From contig NC_077228.1 of NCBI RefSeq assembly GCF_027887165.1, positions 211,891,635 to 211,955,634 on the forward strand: a stretch of DNA of 64,000 nucleotides, read 5' to 3'. Shown piece after piece: positions 1 through 9,689 of the stretch. Every line of letters starts with the position of its first letter. Position 1 is the first letter of the stretch. The DNA is from Monodelphis domestica (taxonomy: Eukaryota > Chordata > Mammalia > Didelphimorphia > Didelphidae). The translations under genes and the position numbers were made by a program. Below the pieces are notes generated by a model. The model ran no database searches. It saw only the letters and a list, made by a program, of their open reading frames with translations, and was not told where the DNA came from.

Positions 1-55
1 AGAAAGAAAGAAAAAGAAAGAAAGAAAGAAAAAATGAAAGAAGGAAGGAAGGAAA

Positions 56-109
<54 letters not shown>

Positions 110-112
110 TCC
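1..112. repeat. Compound GAAA / GGAA / GATA microsatellite
   Basis: GAAA and GGAA units at 1-53 pass into an uninterrupted GATA array at about 54-109. It is intronic in EVPL and touches the left window edge. Confidence 0.95.
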
Positions 113-149
113 TGGGTTCACAGTAAAATGTCTATCCCTCTCTCTTTAG

Positions 150-328
150 AATATCTCCCAGAGGCTACAGGGCTTAGAAGCTGAAAAAGAGGCCACCCAG
201 AAGGAATGTGAATCTTTCCTGTCCTCTAAGCCATCTGGGTCCACTGTGCTTCATCTGCCAGTGACTCTTAACAATGTCAAGAACAAATATAATGATGTTC
301 AAGTCCTCTGCAGTCTCTATGGGGAAAA
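150..328 (+). CDS. EVPL: EVPL exon (first in window)
   Basis: Acceptor CTCTTTAG ends at 149 and donor GTGAGT starts at 329. It starts in phase 0 and ends with two bases of a Lys codon. The translation runs from NISQRLQGLEAEKEATQ to VLCSLYGEK and belongs to the end of the plakin domain. Confidence 0.93.
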
Positions 329-998
329 GTGAGTATTCTTATAGATCCTTATAGGGACTGGCCTGGGGAGTTAGGGGAGAAGGTGGAGGAGGGGGCCAGA
401 GGCAGGGGGCAAGGCCAATAGGGAACTCTGATCCTCTTCCCATTTCTCTCCCAGGGCAAAGGCAGCTCGTGCCCTAGAACAACAGATCCAGGCATCAAAT
501 AAGGTGATTCAAGACTTTGAGTCTGACCTGGTCCAGGAGGCCCCCATTGGTGCCAGCCCTGGAGCACTGCAGGAACGAATCAGTCAGTTGCAGGTGAGAG
601 ACAATGTTATGTTTAGAAATGGGATTGGTGGGAGTAGCCTTACCTGCAATGTGGTCTTGTTTGTATGAGAGTGCATGGGAAAGGTATGTAGGAGTGGATG
701 CAAAGAAGAGGGCAGTGGGAGGGGATACCAGAACCTGGGCCCATGCATTGTGAAAGCATTTGTACGGCGGCTAGTTGGCTCAGTGGATAGAGAGTCAGAC
801 TTCAAGGCAGGAGTCCTGTATTCAAATTTGGCCTCAGACACTTTTAGCTGTGTGATCCTGGGCAAGTCACTCAATCCCAACTATATCCCTTATTGTTCTT
901 CTGCCTTGGGACCAATACACAGTATTGATTCTAAAATAGAGAGGAAATAAGGAGGGAAGGGAGGGAGGGAAGGAGGAAGGGAGGGAGGAAGGAAGGAA

Positions 999-1061
<63 letters not shown>

Positions 1062-4000
1062 GAGAGAAGGGAGAGAAAAGGGAGAGAAAGCATGAAAGCA
1101 TGTTAGGGTTGAACCTGTTCCTTCTATTTTAGAGGCAAAGGCGGGAGTTGTTGGAGCAACAGTCCTGCGTGCTGGGCCTGCACCGAGAGCTGAAGACAAC
1201 AGAACATGGCTGCAGGGCACTCCAGAACAATTTCCAAGAATTCTGCCAAGACCTGCCCCAACAAAGGCGTCAGGTGCAGGGACTCACTGACCGCTACCAT
1301 GCTGTAGCTGACCAGTTGGATCTTCGGTGAGGAGTGGGGACTTGATGAATGTACATTGGAAAAGGCCATTTGTATGTGTTCCTGAGTCAAAACCCTCTCC
1401 TTCTGCCTTAGTCTTCTGATCTATGAAACTGGAAATTTCTATTGCCTTTGGCACCCGTGGCTAAACCGAGGGCCAGAAAGGGATGGGAGGGTGGTGGATC
1501 CCCAAAACATCTCCTTTGGGAAGATGGTCCTTGCTGATCCCTTGGGGCAGGAAGTAACATACTACCTGCTCCATTTTCCCTAGATCTTCAGTCATGGTCC
1601 TTACCCTCTGTTGTATGTACAACCTGAGCCTTTGGCCTTTCCCCTTCCCCAGGCTGAGGCTGTCTGTTCTCCCATCCCATTCCCCAGGGAGAAGGCAGTA
1701 CAAGATGTCAGTCTCATTTACCAGCAGTTCAAGAATTCCAGTGAGAATCTACGCTCCTGGATGGAACATCTCCCACGCAATGAGCTGGGGCCTACGGATG
1801 GACCTAGTCAGATCAACTATAAGCTACAGGCCCAGAAGGTGAGAGGGGTATGCAGAACTGGCCATGCCACTGGGCCAGTGCTCCATGGGCTCTTGTCTCT
1901 GCTGATTCGTAAGTTCCCTTCCCTTTGTAAGGAGGAAGATGCATGGAGGGCAGGCTACCAAGCAGTTAGCATGGTCCTTGTCCCTATGACATCTTAGGGA
2001 AGGAAGCCAACCCTGGGAAGAGGCAGGGCTTCTTCCAAGCCCCCAAACTTTGAGTGGCCAACAAGGCAGAATGGGTCAATGAAAAGGAAGCTGGAGGGGG
2101 CAGCTGGGTGGTTCAGTGGATTGAGAGCCAGGCCTACAGATTCTAAGGTGGAAGGGAAGGAAGGAAAGAAGGAAGGAAGGAAGGAAGGAAGGAAGGAAGG
2201 AAGGAAGGAAGGAAGGAAGGAAGGAAGGAAGGAAGGAAGGAAGGAAGGGATGAAGGAAGGGACGAAGGAAGGAAGGAAGGAAGGAAGGAAGGAAGGAAGG
2301 GACGAAGGAAGGAAGGAAGGAAGGGACGAAGGAAGGAAGGAAGGAAGGGACGAAGGAAGGAAGGAAGGAAGGGACGAAGGAAGGGACGAAGGAAGGAAGG
2401 GACGAAGGAAGGAAGGAAGAAAGGAAGGAAGGAAGGAAGGAAGGAAGGAAGGAAGGAAGGAAGGAAGGAAGGAAGGAAGGAAGGAAGGAAGGAAGGAAAA
2501 GAAAGTTGAGGCTAGACTCAGGCCATCTAGATTTGTATCTTGGCTCTGGGTGACCTTGAGCAAATCAGTTAACAGTTCTCAGTTTCTTCATCTATAAAAT
2601 GAAGAGGAGAGGATAAATGGAGAAAGACAACTTCTACCCTAAATCTGATTCTGTGATTTTTTCTGTATGTGTGTACATGCTTCCCCCTGGTGACCAAAAC
2701 TGGAAGATGTCTTGGTCCAGCTCATTCAAGCTGATGGTCAATGGAGAAAGAGTAGACTAGGCCCACTTGGACATTCTTCTAGGGGTACTTCCTGTTCTCC
2801 TAAGGCCTAGCTCAACACTGGCTGGCTGCAGGCAGAGAAGGGCCTTGTACATCCAAAGGCTGGACAACTTCCATATGATAAAGGCTGAGCAAATCCCTAG
2901 TATATATCAGTTTCCAATGGTGAAGACAATTCCTGCTTTCTCTTTTTCCTTCCTTCATTTTCTCATTCCCAACCTTGAGGGGTATTGATTAATCCACAGG
3001 CTACCAGGAAAATGCTCTATTGTCCTCCAGGAGATCCAAGCCCATCTGAGACATCTAGGTGGCACTTTGGATAGAGTATTGGGCTTTAATGCATGAAGAT
3101 CTCAGTTCAAATCCTGTATCCAACATATAGTAGCTGGGTGACCCTAGACAAACTGCTTAATTTCTCTAAATCTCTATCTTTTTAACATGTAAAATGAAGG
3201 AGTTGGACTCTATAGTCTTTAAGGTCCCTTCTAGTTCTAAATCTAGGAGGTCTGGGAGAAGGGTTTGGAATAGTGATGGCGAACCTTTTAGAGACCAAGT
3301 GCCCAAACAACAATCCTTGTGCAGCATGTGAGCTTCCCCCTTACCCCAGACAGGGGAGAGAGGAAATGCTCCCATGGGCAGCTGGGTAGAGGGGCTGGTG
3401 ATGAGAGAAATATCCTCAGGTGTGGTAGGGAGGGGGATGGAGGGGGAGCAACCTCCATCACATCAGCATCAGACACGTCTAGCTGCATGACCTTGGGCAA
3501 ATAATTTAACCATGATTTCCTAGCCTTTGCCGTTCTTCTGTCTTATAATTGATAGGAAAGAAGGAAGGAGAAGGAAGAAAGAACCTAGATTCTGACTCTG
3601 AGTTAGAAGATCTGGGCTCAAATTCTTCCTCTTCCTAACTCTGTAACCGCTCTGTAAAATATGGGGTTACATTCAATGACCTCAAAATCTATGATCCTCT
3701 GATTCCATGGTGCTAGCCTTAGAAAAAGTGCCATAGCAGGTACATGACATGTTCCTAGCCATTATCTATATAACTATATTCTTGGATTATGGAAGACACA
3801 AAATGGAAAGAGCCTTTCTTTGCTCTCTTTAGGATGTTGTTCTGTTTATTCATTGCCCTATGAAGGTCCCTAAAAGATAAGAGGAAGAGAATGTAAGATT
3901 CTCTTATAGCCCAGGAGTTGATTCTCTTCCAGCTCTGGGCTTTGGCTGACTTTGCTTCTTTCTCTCCCAGCGTCTGGTTCAGGAAATTCAGAACAAGGAG

Positions 4001-7000
4001 AAAGATAAAAACACAGTATTCCACCTATCCCAGGACCTCCAAGCTGCTCTCCAAGTAAGTATATTTTCTCAACTTTGTTCTTCCTCTCCCTCCTTCCTCT
4101 GTCCATCTGCCCCTCTCTCTCTTCTCCAAAAGATGCCCTCATCCCTCTGACTGCTAGATTTTTGCTTTTTCCTCTGTTAAGGGCAAAATTTTATGGTTGA
4201 GATTGAATATATATTTTTAGTGGTCACCAGGGATTTAAATTCTAAATCCCAATGAAATACTCAAGTCAGGATGGAATTTTATGTTGGTTTATTTACAATA
4301 GAAGGAAGAAATTAGGAATGAGAGGGAGAGAAAGGGAAAGGGAAGGATAGTTGCCCCAGCCTGGTCTGAACCCAGCGGGAGTTCAGAGGCCTCAGCCAAG
4401 GGACTTTCCAGAGACTGTTGCCTTTAGAAAGCCAAGGAAAGGGGGTCCCAAGAGATGGGCCCTGGAAAAAGCCAAAGAAAGTGAAGTCAGCCCTAACACT
4501 CACCACATGATCATCTCAGCGAAGCAATCTGAGGTCTCACACTTGAACTCCTCCAAGTCAAGTTCCACCACCCAAGTCCCTCTCACGGGAAATGACTCAA
4601 AATATAAAGGCAGTTCTTTACATCACATCCTGTGTCTCACATGCACTAATGGTGGCTTAAACTTAGCTTTGGACAGCCCAGGGGGTCAGTCAGTTGTTTC
4701 TGATTTGTCACTTGCCAGCACACTCGGGTCATAGACCTTCCTCCCCCACACTTAATACTTAAGTGTGGGTGTATACATTCCTGGTTGCTAAAATTCTAAA
4801 GACTAGGCAGGGTGGAGTAAATCTAAAATTCACACCTCCCACTCCTCTACAGGACTATGAGCTGCAGATAGATAAGTACCGTTGTTCCTTGGACCCTACA
4901 ATGACAGCATCTGCCCCCAAGAGACCTCGGATCACTCCTTTGCAGGACAGCATCCAGGCCCAGGTAAGAATGGGCCACAGTCTCCAGGGCTTTGCTTCTC
5001 TCTTCTGGGGCCCACTGTTCTCCCACAGACTTGTAGGCATGAGCCTTTTACTAGTGGCCACTCAAAGAATTGACTCTGTCCTCTCCATCCCTCCCTCCCT
5101 AATTCTAGGAGAAGGACTTAACCAAACGCTACATTGAGGTTGCTACCCAAAAACATCAACAGCTGAGTCGGATGGAGTTTGCCAAGAAGGTGTTGGAAAA
5201 GGTACTAAGATGATTCTTATGGTCCCTTTATTGTTATGGCTCCCAATTAAAAATAATGTGCCCATTTCATTGTTGGTATCTGGGAACCTTCCCTGTCAAT
5301 TCAAGGTGCTTGCCAACCAATCAGTGGTACCATCTCCCTATCCCAGGGGCACCTGGGATAGAGGCAACCTGAGAAGAGAGAACTGGAACTCTTTGCCCCT
5401 GGATCTACACAAAGGCACATTCCCCTACTTGGCCTGCAGCTCTTATGAGAGTTAGATCCTAAAAGTGTCACTCTTCGGGCACTGGACTCCCTTCCCATGG
5501 GGACTAGACCTCTTTTCCCCCAGAAAACCCAGCCCTTTCCAGAAAAGATTCACACTGTCTGCAATGGGGGAGCAGAAAAGGGAGAGGGGAAAGTTCATGA
5601 GAGGCCACTAAATGCTTCATCCCACTGTCATTTGAAAGTACAACATAGAACTCTCTTTTCCTATTATGACCAATTGGCTTAGACTTCCCCAGAGAGCACA
5701 TCAAGAATAAATAATATGTGGGATAAATGAGAGTTTATACTTTCTGGAAGGTTGGATGGGAAGCAGGACTTGGGTGCTCTGCCTGGCTGGCATCATGAGC
5801 ATTTATCCAGTCTGTTTCAAGGGTATCCCATCTTACCTCTTGCCTCCGTCCCCTCTAGTTTACTGGTTTCTGGGTGTTTTAGGGCTTTAGCTTCCCTTAA
5901 GGCTCTTCCAAAAGGAAGAGTCACTGACCTGATGAGATGAGGAAGGCCCCTCTTCCTGATCTCTCATGCCACATACTCTTTCTCTTCTTTTGCTCTGCAG
6001 AAGGAAATCAATGAGGCTATCCAGCCAGCTCACCACCCAGAGCAAGGGTCTGAGAAGCGGACCCAGGTGAGCAGAGAGTCAGAGTCACAGGCACTGAAAT
6101 CCCAGCTAGAGGAAGAGAGGAAGCGAGTGGCTCAAGTGCAGCAAGAACTCCAGGAACAGAGGAATCAGCTGCTGCTACTGAAGACCCAGAAACCTGTGGA
6201 GAGGCTGGAGGAAAAGGAAGTGGTTGAATTTTACCGGGACCCCAAGCTTGAGAGTAGCCTGTCCAAAATGAAATACCAGGTAGAGGAGGAGGGCAAGAAG
6301 TGGGCCCGCATGAAGGCAGACCTGGAGGTGGTAAATCAGAAGATAGCCCACCTGGAGAAGGAGAAGAAAAACATTCAGCCCCATCTGCTGACCAAGGAAG
6401 TCACCCAGATCAAGAGGGATCCCAACCTGGACAGCCAAGCGGTCCAGATCAATGCTGAGATTGAACACCTTCGGGGAGAGAATGCCACGATCTCTGCCCT
6501 GCTGGAACAGCTAAAGAGAGACCTACTGACTCTGGAACAGAAGGAGGCAAATGTGAAGGAAAAAGTTGTAGTGAAGGAGCTAGTCAAGCTGGAGAAAGAT
6601 CCTGAAATGGTCAAGGCATCCTGGGCTCTGAAGAGGCAGATTGAGGAGGATGCCAGCAGAAGGAAAATGGCAGAGGAGGCTGTGGCCAAGTTGCTGGCTC
6701 GTGCCCAGGAGCTGGAGCAGCAAATCAGCAGTTTGGAACCCAAAGTTATTGTGAAAGAGGTGAAGAAAGTGGAACAGGACCCTGGACTCCTTAAAGAGTC
6801 AGTCAAGCTAAGGAACCTCATGGAGGAGGAGAAGAAAAAGAACATGATACTCACCAGGGAGCTAAAGGAACTACACAGCAAGTACAGTTTGGTGGAAAAG
6901 CAGAAGCCCAAGGTGGAGTTCAAAGAGAGAGTCAATGAGATCTTCCAAGTAGATCCAGAGACAGAAATGGAGATTACTCGGCTCCGGGAGGAGCTCCGAG

Positions 7001-9453
7001 ACACCACAAACAAGAGGAGTGCCATTGAGAAGGAGGTGGAGGGAATCCTACCGGAGCTGACTATCCTACGGGCCCAGAAGCCAACTGTAGAATACAAGGA
7101 AGTGATTCAAGAGGTGGTGAAACATGAGAAGAGCCCAGAGATCCTCAGGGAAATCGATCAGCTGAAGGCTCAGCTCAATGAGCTGGTCAATACCAATGGC
7201 CGATCTCAAGAGCAACTCATCCGACTGAAAGGGGAACGGGATGAATGGAAGAGAGAGAGATCCAAGGTTGAGACCAAGATGGTGAACAAGGAGGTGATAC
7301 GTTATGAGAGTGACCCAGTGCTGGAGAAGGAGGCAGAACGTCTGAGGCGGGAGATGAGAGATGTGGTCCAGAAGAGGAGAGCAATGGAAGATGTGGTATA
7401 TGAGCTTCAGAACAAGTACCTGCTGTTGGAGAGGAGGAAGCCAGAGGAGAAGGTGGTAGTCAGGGAAGTGGTAGTTATCCAGATGGACCCAAAACTCCAT
7501 GAGGACCACAGCCGCCTTAGCCAGAGCCTGGATGAGGAAGTGGCCAACAGGAGACGGCTGGAGCGTGAGGTGCAGCAGCTCCAGGCCACAGTGGAGGAGA
7601 AAGAGAACCTCCTCAGCTTCCAAGAGGACCGTGACAAAAAGCTGGCCATTGAGAAGGAGATACGGCACCTGAGCCTAAAAATCCAGGAGATGGAGCAGCG
7701 GCCTCTCGCAGTGCAAGAGAAAATCATCATGGAGGAAGTGGTCAAGCTGGAGAAGGACCCAGATCTAGAGAGGTCAGCAGAGGCCCTGCGGCGGGATCTG
7801 GAGAGCGAGAAGAACCGGGTGACAGATTTAAACAGGGAGTGCAAGAACCTACAAGTTAAAATTGACATCCTTCAGAAGACCAAGTCCCAGGAAAAGACTA
7901 TCTACAAGGAAATCATCAGAGTGGAAAAGGACCAAGTCTTAGAAAACGAGAGGTCCCATATCTGGGAGCTGCTCAGTAAGGACCGTACTGCAAGACAGAA
8001 CAGGGAGGAAGATGTGAGGAGACTCAAGGAGAGGATCGAGAGAGCTGAGGCACTAAAGAGGACCTGGTCCCAGGAAGAAGCTGACCTTCAGAAAACTCAG
8101 AGCCAGGCCAACCAAGAGCGAGCAAAACTGGAGAAAGAAATGAGGGACCTGGAGAGGCAGAAGCAAGAGCGCATGTTGTGCTTACACGAGGAGTCCAAAT
8201 TGCTCAGTCAGAAGACAGAAAGTGACCGGCAGAAGAGGGCCCAACAAGGCCAAGAGCTCTCTCATCTGGAGGCAGCTATTCTCCGGGAGAAGGATCAGAT
8301 CTATGAGAAGGAGAGGACTCTAAGGGACCTCCATCTAAAAGTGAAACAAGAAGAGATTAACCAGGACACCCAGTTGAGAGAGACCAACCTTTCCACTAAG
8401 ATCTCTATCTTGGACCCAGAGACAGGAAAAGACATGTCACCGTATGAAGCCTATAAGAGAGGCATCATAGATCGGGGACAGTATATCCAGCTACAGGAAC
8501 TGGAATGTGACTGGGAAGAGATCACCACCATGACCCCATGTGGAGAGGATTCCGTTCTCCTTGACAAGAAGAGTGGGAAGCAATATTCCATTGAGGATGC
8601 CCTCCACTGCAGAAGGATCACCAAGGAGGAGTACCATCTCTACAAGGATGGCCACCTTCCCATTTCTGAGTTTGCTCTCCTGGTGGCTGGAGAGAACAAA
8701 CCTTCCTCACTCTCAATTGGCTCTATCATCTCCAAATCACCCCTCTCCTCACCATCGCTGACCAGCCACCAAACCACCAGCATCTTCTCCCCTGGTTGCT
8801 CACTTGGCCTCAGTGATGACACCTTTCCCATCGCAGGTATCTATGACACAGTGACCGACAATAAGTGCAACATCAAGACTGCTGTCAGCAAGAAGATGCT
8901 GGACCCCATCACTGGGCAGAAGCTGCTGGAGGCCCAGGCAGCCACAGGAGGCATCGTGGACCTCCTAACACGGGAACGCTATTCTGTCCACAAGGCCATC
9001 GACCGAGGCCTGATCGAGAACACCTCTACTCAGAGGCTGCTCAATGCCCAGAAGGCCTTCACTGGCATCGAAGATCCCGTCACACGGAAGAGGCTGTCGG
9101 TGGGGGAGGCTATCCAGAAGGGCTGGATGCCCCGGGAGAGTGCCCTGGCTCACTTGCAGGTTCAGCACCTCACTGGAGGACTCATTGACCCCAAGAGGAC
9201 AGGTCGCATTCCCGTTCCCCAAGCCTTGCTGGCTGGCATGATCAGTGAAGAACTGGCTCAGCTCCTCCAGGATGAATCCTGCTATGAAAAAGAATTGATG
9301 GACCCCATCTCCAAAGAGCGGCTAAGTTACAAGGAAGCCATGGCCCGTTGCCGGAAAGACCCAATGACAGGCCTGCTGCTCCTTCCTGCAACCCAAGAGA
9401 ATTATTGTTCTTACCGTACAGCCTCCCCTTCTCTGCCCCGCTCTCTGTGCTAA
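150..9453 (+). CDS. EVPL: Envoplakin, C-terminal 1467 residues (8 exons; 5' part lies outside the window)
   Basis: Plakin-family cytolinker of the cornified envelope that pairs with periplakin and links desmosomes and the cell cortex to keratin filaments. Eight exons join in frame: 150-328, 455-593, 1133-1326, 1688-1838, 3971-4054, 4853-4963, 5109-5201 and 6001-9453, all with GT/AG borders. The translation follows human envoplakin from memory along its length, ending with the motif YRTASPSLPRSLC before a TAA stop. Order of parts: end of the N-terminal plakin domain, a long coiled-coil rod, the linker subdomain (KISILDPETGKDMSPYEAYK) and one C-type plakin repeat domain. Periplakin is excluded because it has no plakin repeat domain after the linker. 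Human EVPL is about 2033 residues, so roughly the first quarter is missing to the left. Introns carry microsatellites, SINEs and an LTR, but the frame shows no stop or frameshift. Confidence 0.97.
455..593 (+). CDS. EVPL: EVPL exon
   Basis: The acceptor is TCTCCCAG and the donor GTGAGA. One base completes the Lys codon from the previous exon, then AKAARALEQQIQASNK through QERISQLQ, ending in phase 0. Confidence 0.93.
766..946 (+). repeat. Marsupial tRNA-derived SINE
   Basis: Typical run: GTTGGCTCAGTGGATAGAGA, then TATTCAAATTTGGCCTCAGA (box B region), GTGTGATCCTGGGCAAGTCA and CACAGTATTGATTCTAAA at the end. It sits in an EVPL intron and passes directly into the GGGA/GGAA tract. Confidence 0.9.
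947..1058. repeat. Purine tract: GGAA/GGGA then (GA)n
   Basis: GGAA/GGGA units to about 1000, then about 28 GA units to 1058. It begins at the 3' tail of the SINE just upstream. Confidence 0.95.
1133..1326 (+). CDS. EVPL: EVPL exon
   Basis: The acceptor is TCTATTTTAG and the donor GTGAGG. It encodes RQRRELLEQQSCVLGLH through DRYHAVADQLDL plus two bases of an Arg codon. The acceptor lies about 70 bases downstream of a long GA/GGAA tract. Confidence 0.93.
1688..1838 (+). CDS. EVPL: EVPL exon
   Basis: The exon starts after CATTCCCCAG and ends before GTGAGAGG. It encodes (R)EKAVQDVSLIYQQFKN through GPSQINYKLQAQK. A second CCCCAG about 35 bases upstream was not chosen because the frame and family sequence fit only 1688. 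Confidence 0.92.
2096..2155 (+). repeat. 5' third of a tRNA-derived SINE joined to its own tail
   Basis: GGGGGCAGCTGGGTGGTTCA through GAGAGCCAGGCCTACA is the SINE head. It then jumps to the tail motif ATTCTAAGGTGGAAGG, so the middle is deleted. Confidence 0.8.
2150..2502. repeat. (GGAA)n microsatellite of about 350 bases
   Basis: About eighty GGAA units with several GGGACGAA interruptions, itself a short higher-order pattern near 2300-2400. It is intronic in EVPL. Open frames across it on both strands (KEGRKEGR, FLPSFLPS) are low-complexity artefacts. Confidence 0.97.
2505..2620 (+). repeat. MIR/CORE-type SINE remnant
   Basis: It contains CTTGGCTCTGGGTGACCTTGA, then CAGTTTCTTCATCTATAAAATG, the usual MIR 3' half. 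Confidence 0.6.
2621..3039. other. EVPL intronic sequence, nothing recognised
   Basis: Unique-looking intron sequence without coding potential or clear repeat matches. Confidence 0.4.
3040..3245 (+). repeat. MIR-type SINE
   Basis: ACATCTAGGTGGCACTTTGG, a box-B-like CAGTTCAAATCCTG, GGGTGACCCTAGACAAACTG and TGTAAAATGAAGGAGTTGGA. Confidence 0.6.
3275..3470 (+). mobile_element. Nonautonomous hAT-like element (GTGATGGCGAACC family)
   Basis: It starts GTGATGGCGAACCTTTTAGA and GACCAAGTGCCCAAAC, matching a second copy at 42973-43200 and, inverted, one ending near 12097. The right end is not clear. Confidence 0.5.
3971..4054 (+). CDS. EVPL: EVPL exon (28 codons)
   Basis: The acceptor is TCTCTCCCAG and the donor GTAAGT. 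It encodes RLVQEIQNKEKDKNTV through LSQDLQAALQ. The exon is phase 0 at both ends. Confidence 0.92.
4190..4834 (-). mobile_element. Solo LTR fossil in the EVPL intron, antisense to the gene
   Basis: It shares ordered blocks with the LTRs at 60076-60920 and 62020-62822: TTTTTAGTGGTCACCAGGG, then AATACTCAAGTCAGGATGG, AGGCAGGGTGGAGTAA and AAATTCACA at the end. Ends resemble TG..CA on the minus strand. It fills about 80 percent of this 798-base intron and stops under 20 bases before the next exon. Family not named with certainty. It is old and diverged from the other copies. Confidence 0.6.
4853..4963 (+). CDS. EVPL: EVPL exon (37 codons)
   Basis: The acceptor CTCCTCTACAG follows an LTR by under 20 bases; the donor is GTAAGA. 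It encodes DYELQIDKYRCSLDP through SAPKRPRITPLQDSIQAQ. The exon is phase 0 at both ends. Confidence 0.92.
5109..5201 (+). CDS. EVPL: EVPL exon (31 codons)
   Basis: The acceptor is TAATTCTAG and the donor GTACTA. It encodes EKDLTKRYIEVATQKHQQ through FAKKVLEK. The donor is a weak match after position +4, but the family alignment fixes it. Confidence 0.9.
5202..6000. other. Last EVPL intron, no element recognised
   Basis: This is 799 bases of ordinary intron sequence. I saw no SINE, LTR or coding signal. Confidence 0.5.
6001..9453 (+). CDS. EVPL: EVPL last coding exon: rod, linker and plakin repeat domain
   Basis: One exon of 1150 codons plus TAA follows the acceptor CTCTGCAG. It starts KEINEAIQPAHHPEQGSE. 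A coiled-coil rod runs to about 8390 and carries ten evenly spaced KEV..xE.DP hinge motifs. The linker subdomain (about 8399-8690) contains SPYEAYKRGIIDRGQY and EEYHLYKDGHLPISEF. A Ser-rich stretch (SIGSIISKSPLSSPS) follows, and the plakin repeat domain (about 8830-9390) contains DPITGQKLLEAQAATGGIVD and DPVTRKRLSVGEAIQKG. A very large last exon is usual for plakins. The GTG at 6067 is an internal Val codon, not a start. Confidence 0.97.
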   Translation, partial: KEINEAIQPAHHPEQGSEKRTQVSRESESQALKSQLEEERKRVAQVQQELQEQRNQLLLLKTQKPVERLEEKEVVEFYRDPKLESSLSKMKYQVEEEGKKWARMKADLEVVNQKIAHLEKEKKNIQPHLLTKEVTQIKRDPNLDSQAVQINAEIEHLRGENATISALLEQLKRDLLTLEQKEANVKEKVVVKELVKLEKDPEMVKASWALKRQIEEDASRRKMAEEAVAKLLARAQELEQQISSLEPKVIVKEVKKVEQDPGLLKESVKLRNLMEEEKKKNMILTRELKELHSKYSLVEKQKPKVEFKERVNEIFQVDPETEMEITRLREELRDTTNKRSAIEKEVEGILPELTILRAQKPTVEYKEVIQEVVKHEKSPEILREIDQLKAQLNELVNTNGRSQEQLIRLKGERDEWKRERSKVETKMVNKEVIRYESDPVLEKEAERLRREMRDVVQKRRAMEDVVYELQNKYLLLERRKPEEKVVVREVVVIQMDPKLHEDHSRLSQSLDEEVANRRRLEREVQQLQATVEEKENLLSFQEDRDKKLAIEKEIRHLSLKIQEMEQRPLAVQEKIIMEEVVKLEKDPDLERSAEALRRDLESEKNRVTDLNRECKNLQVKIDILQKTKSQEKTIYKEIIRVEKDQVLENERSHIWELLSKDRTARQNREEDVRRLKERIERAEALKRTWSQEEADLQKTQSQANQERAKLEKEMRDLERQKQERMLCLHEESKLLSQKTESDRQKRAQQGQELSHLEAAILREKDQIYEKERTLRDLHLKVKQEEINQDTQLRETNLSTKISILDPETGKDMSPYEAYKRGIIDRGQYIQLQELECDWEEITTMTPCGEDSVLLDKKSGKQYSIEDALHCRRITKEEYHLYKDGHLPISEFALLVAGENKPSSLSIGSIISKSPLSSPSLTSHQTTSIFSPGCSLGLSDDTFPIAGIYDTVTDNKCNIKTAVSKKMLDPITGQKLLEAQAATGGIVDLLTRERYSVHKAIDRGLIENTSTQRLLNAQKAFTGIEDPVTRKRLSVGEAIQKGWMPRESALAHLQVQHLTGGLIDPKRTGRIPVPQALLAGMISEELAQLLQDESCYEKELMDPISKERLSYKEAMARCRKDPMTGLLLLPATQENYCSYRTASPSLPRSLC

Positions 9454-9529
9454 AGGAAATGCCCCTCATACGTGATGAGCAGGCATGAAGGCACGTGTTA
9501 AAGGTCATATAGCTTTTTTTTTTTTGCTA

Positions 9530-9535
9530 AATAAA
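9530..9535 (+). promoter_or_regulatory. EVPL: EVPL polyadenylation signal, proximal
   Basis: AATAAA lies 77 bases after the EVPL stop, just after a T-rich run. A second AATAAA at 9684-9689 could serve as a distal site. Which is used cannot be told from sequence. Confidence 0.6.
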
Positions 9536-9683
9536 ATTTTCTTTACTCTCCAGAGGCATCCAGATCCCTGACCTTTCTATACCCCAATGTTTCATTATGG
9601 AGAGTGGTCTTTGTATCTGAACTCCCCTACCACATTTCCCTAGCTCCGGAGGTCAGTCTGACTTTGTCTGCACTAATGCATGT

Positions 9684-9689
9684 AATAAA
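9684..9689 (+). promoter_or_regulatory. Possible distal EVPL polyadenylation signal
   Basis: AATAAA in TGTAATAAACTCCCC, about 230 bases past the stop. It would give a short 3' UTR of about 250 bases. Confidence 0.35.

Noticed and set aside
2079-2597. 172-codon frame (KEGRKEGR) and the opposite FLPSFLPS frame
   Set aside because: Both are translations of a GGAA microsatellite with no splice or start context.
6067-9453. Start of the large EVPL frame at 6067
   Set aside because: The codon is GTG and lies 66 bases inside an exon that begins at 6001; it is an internal Val.
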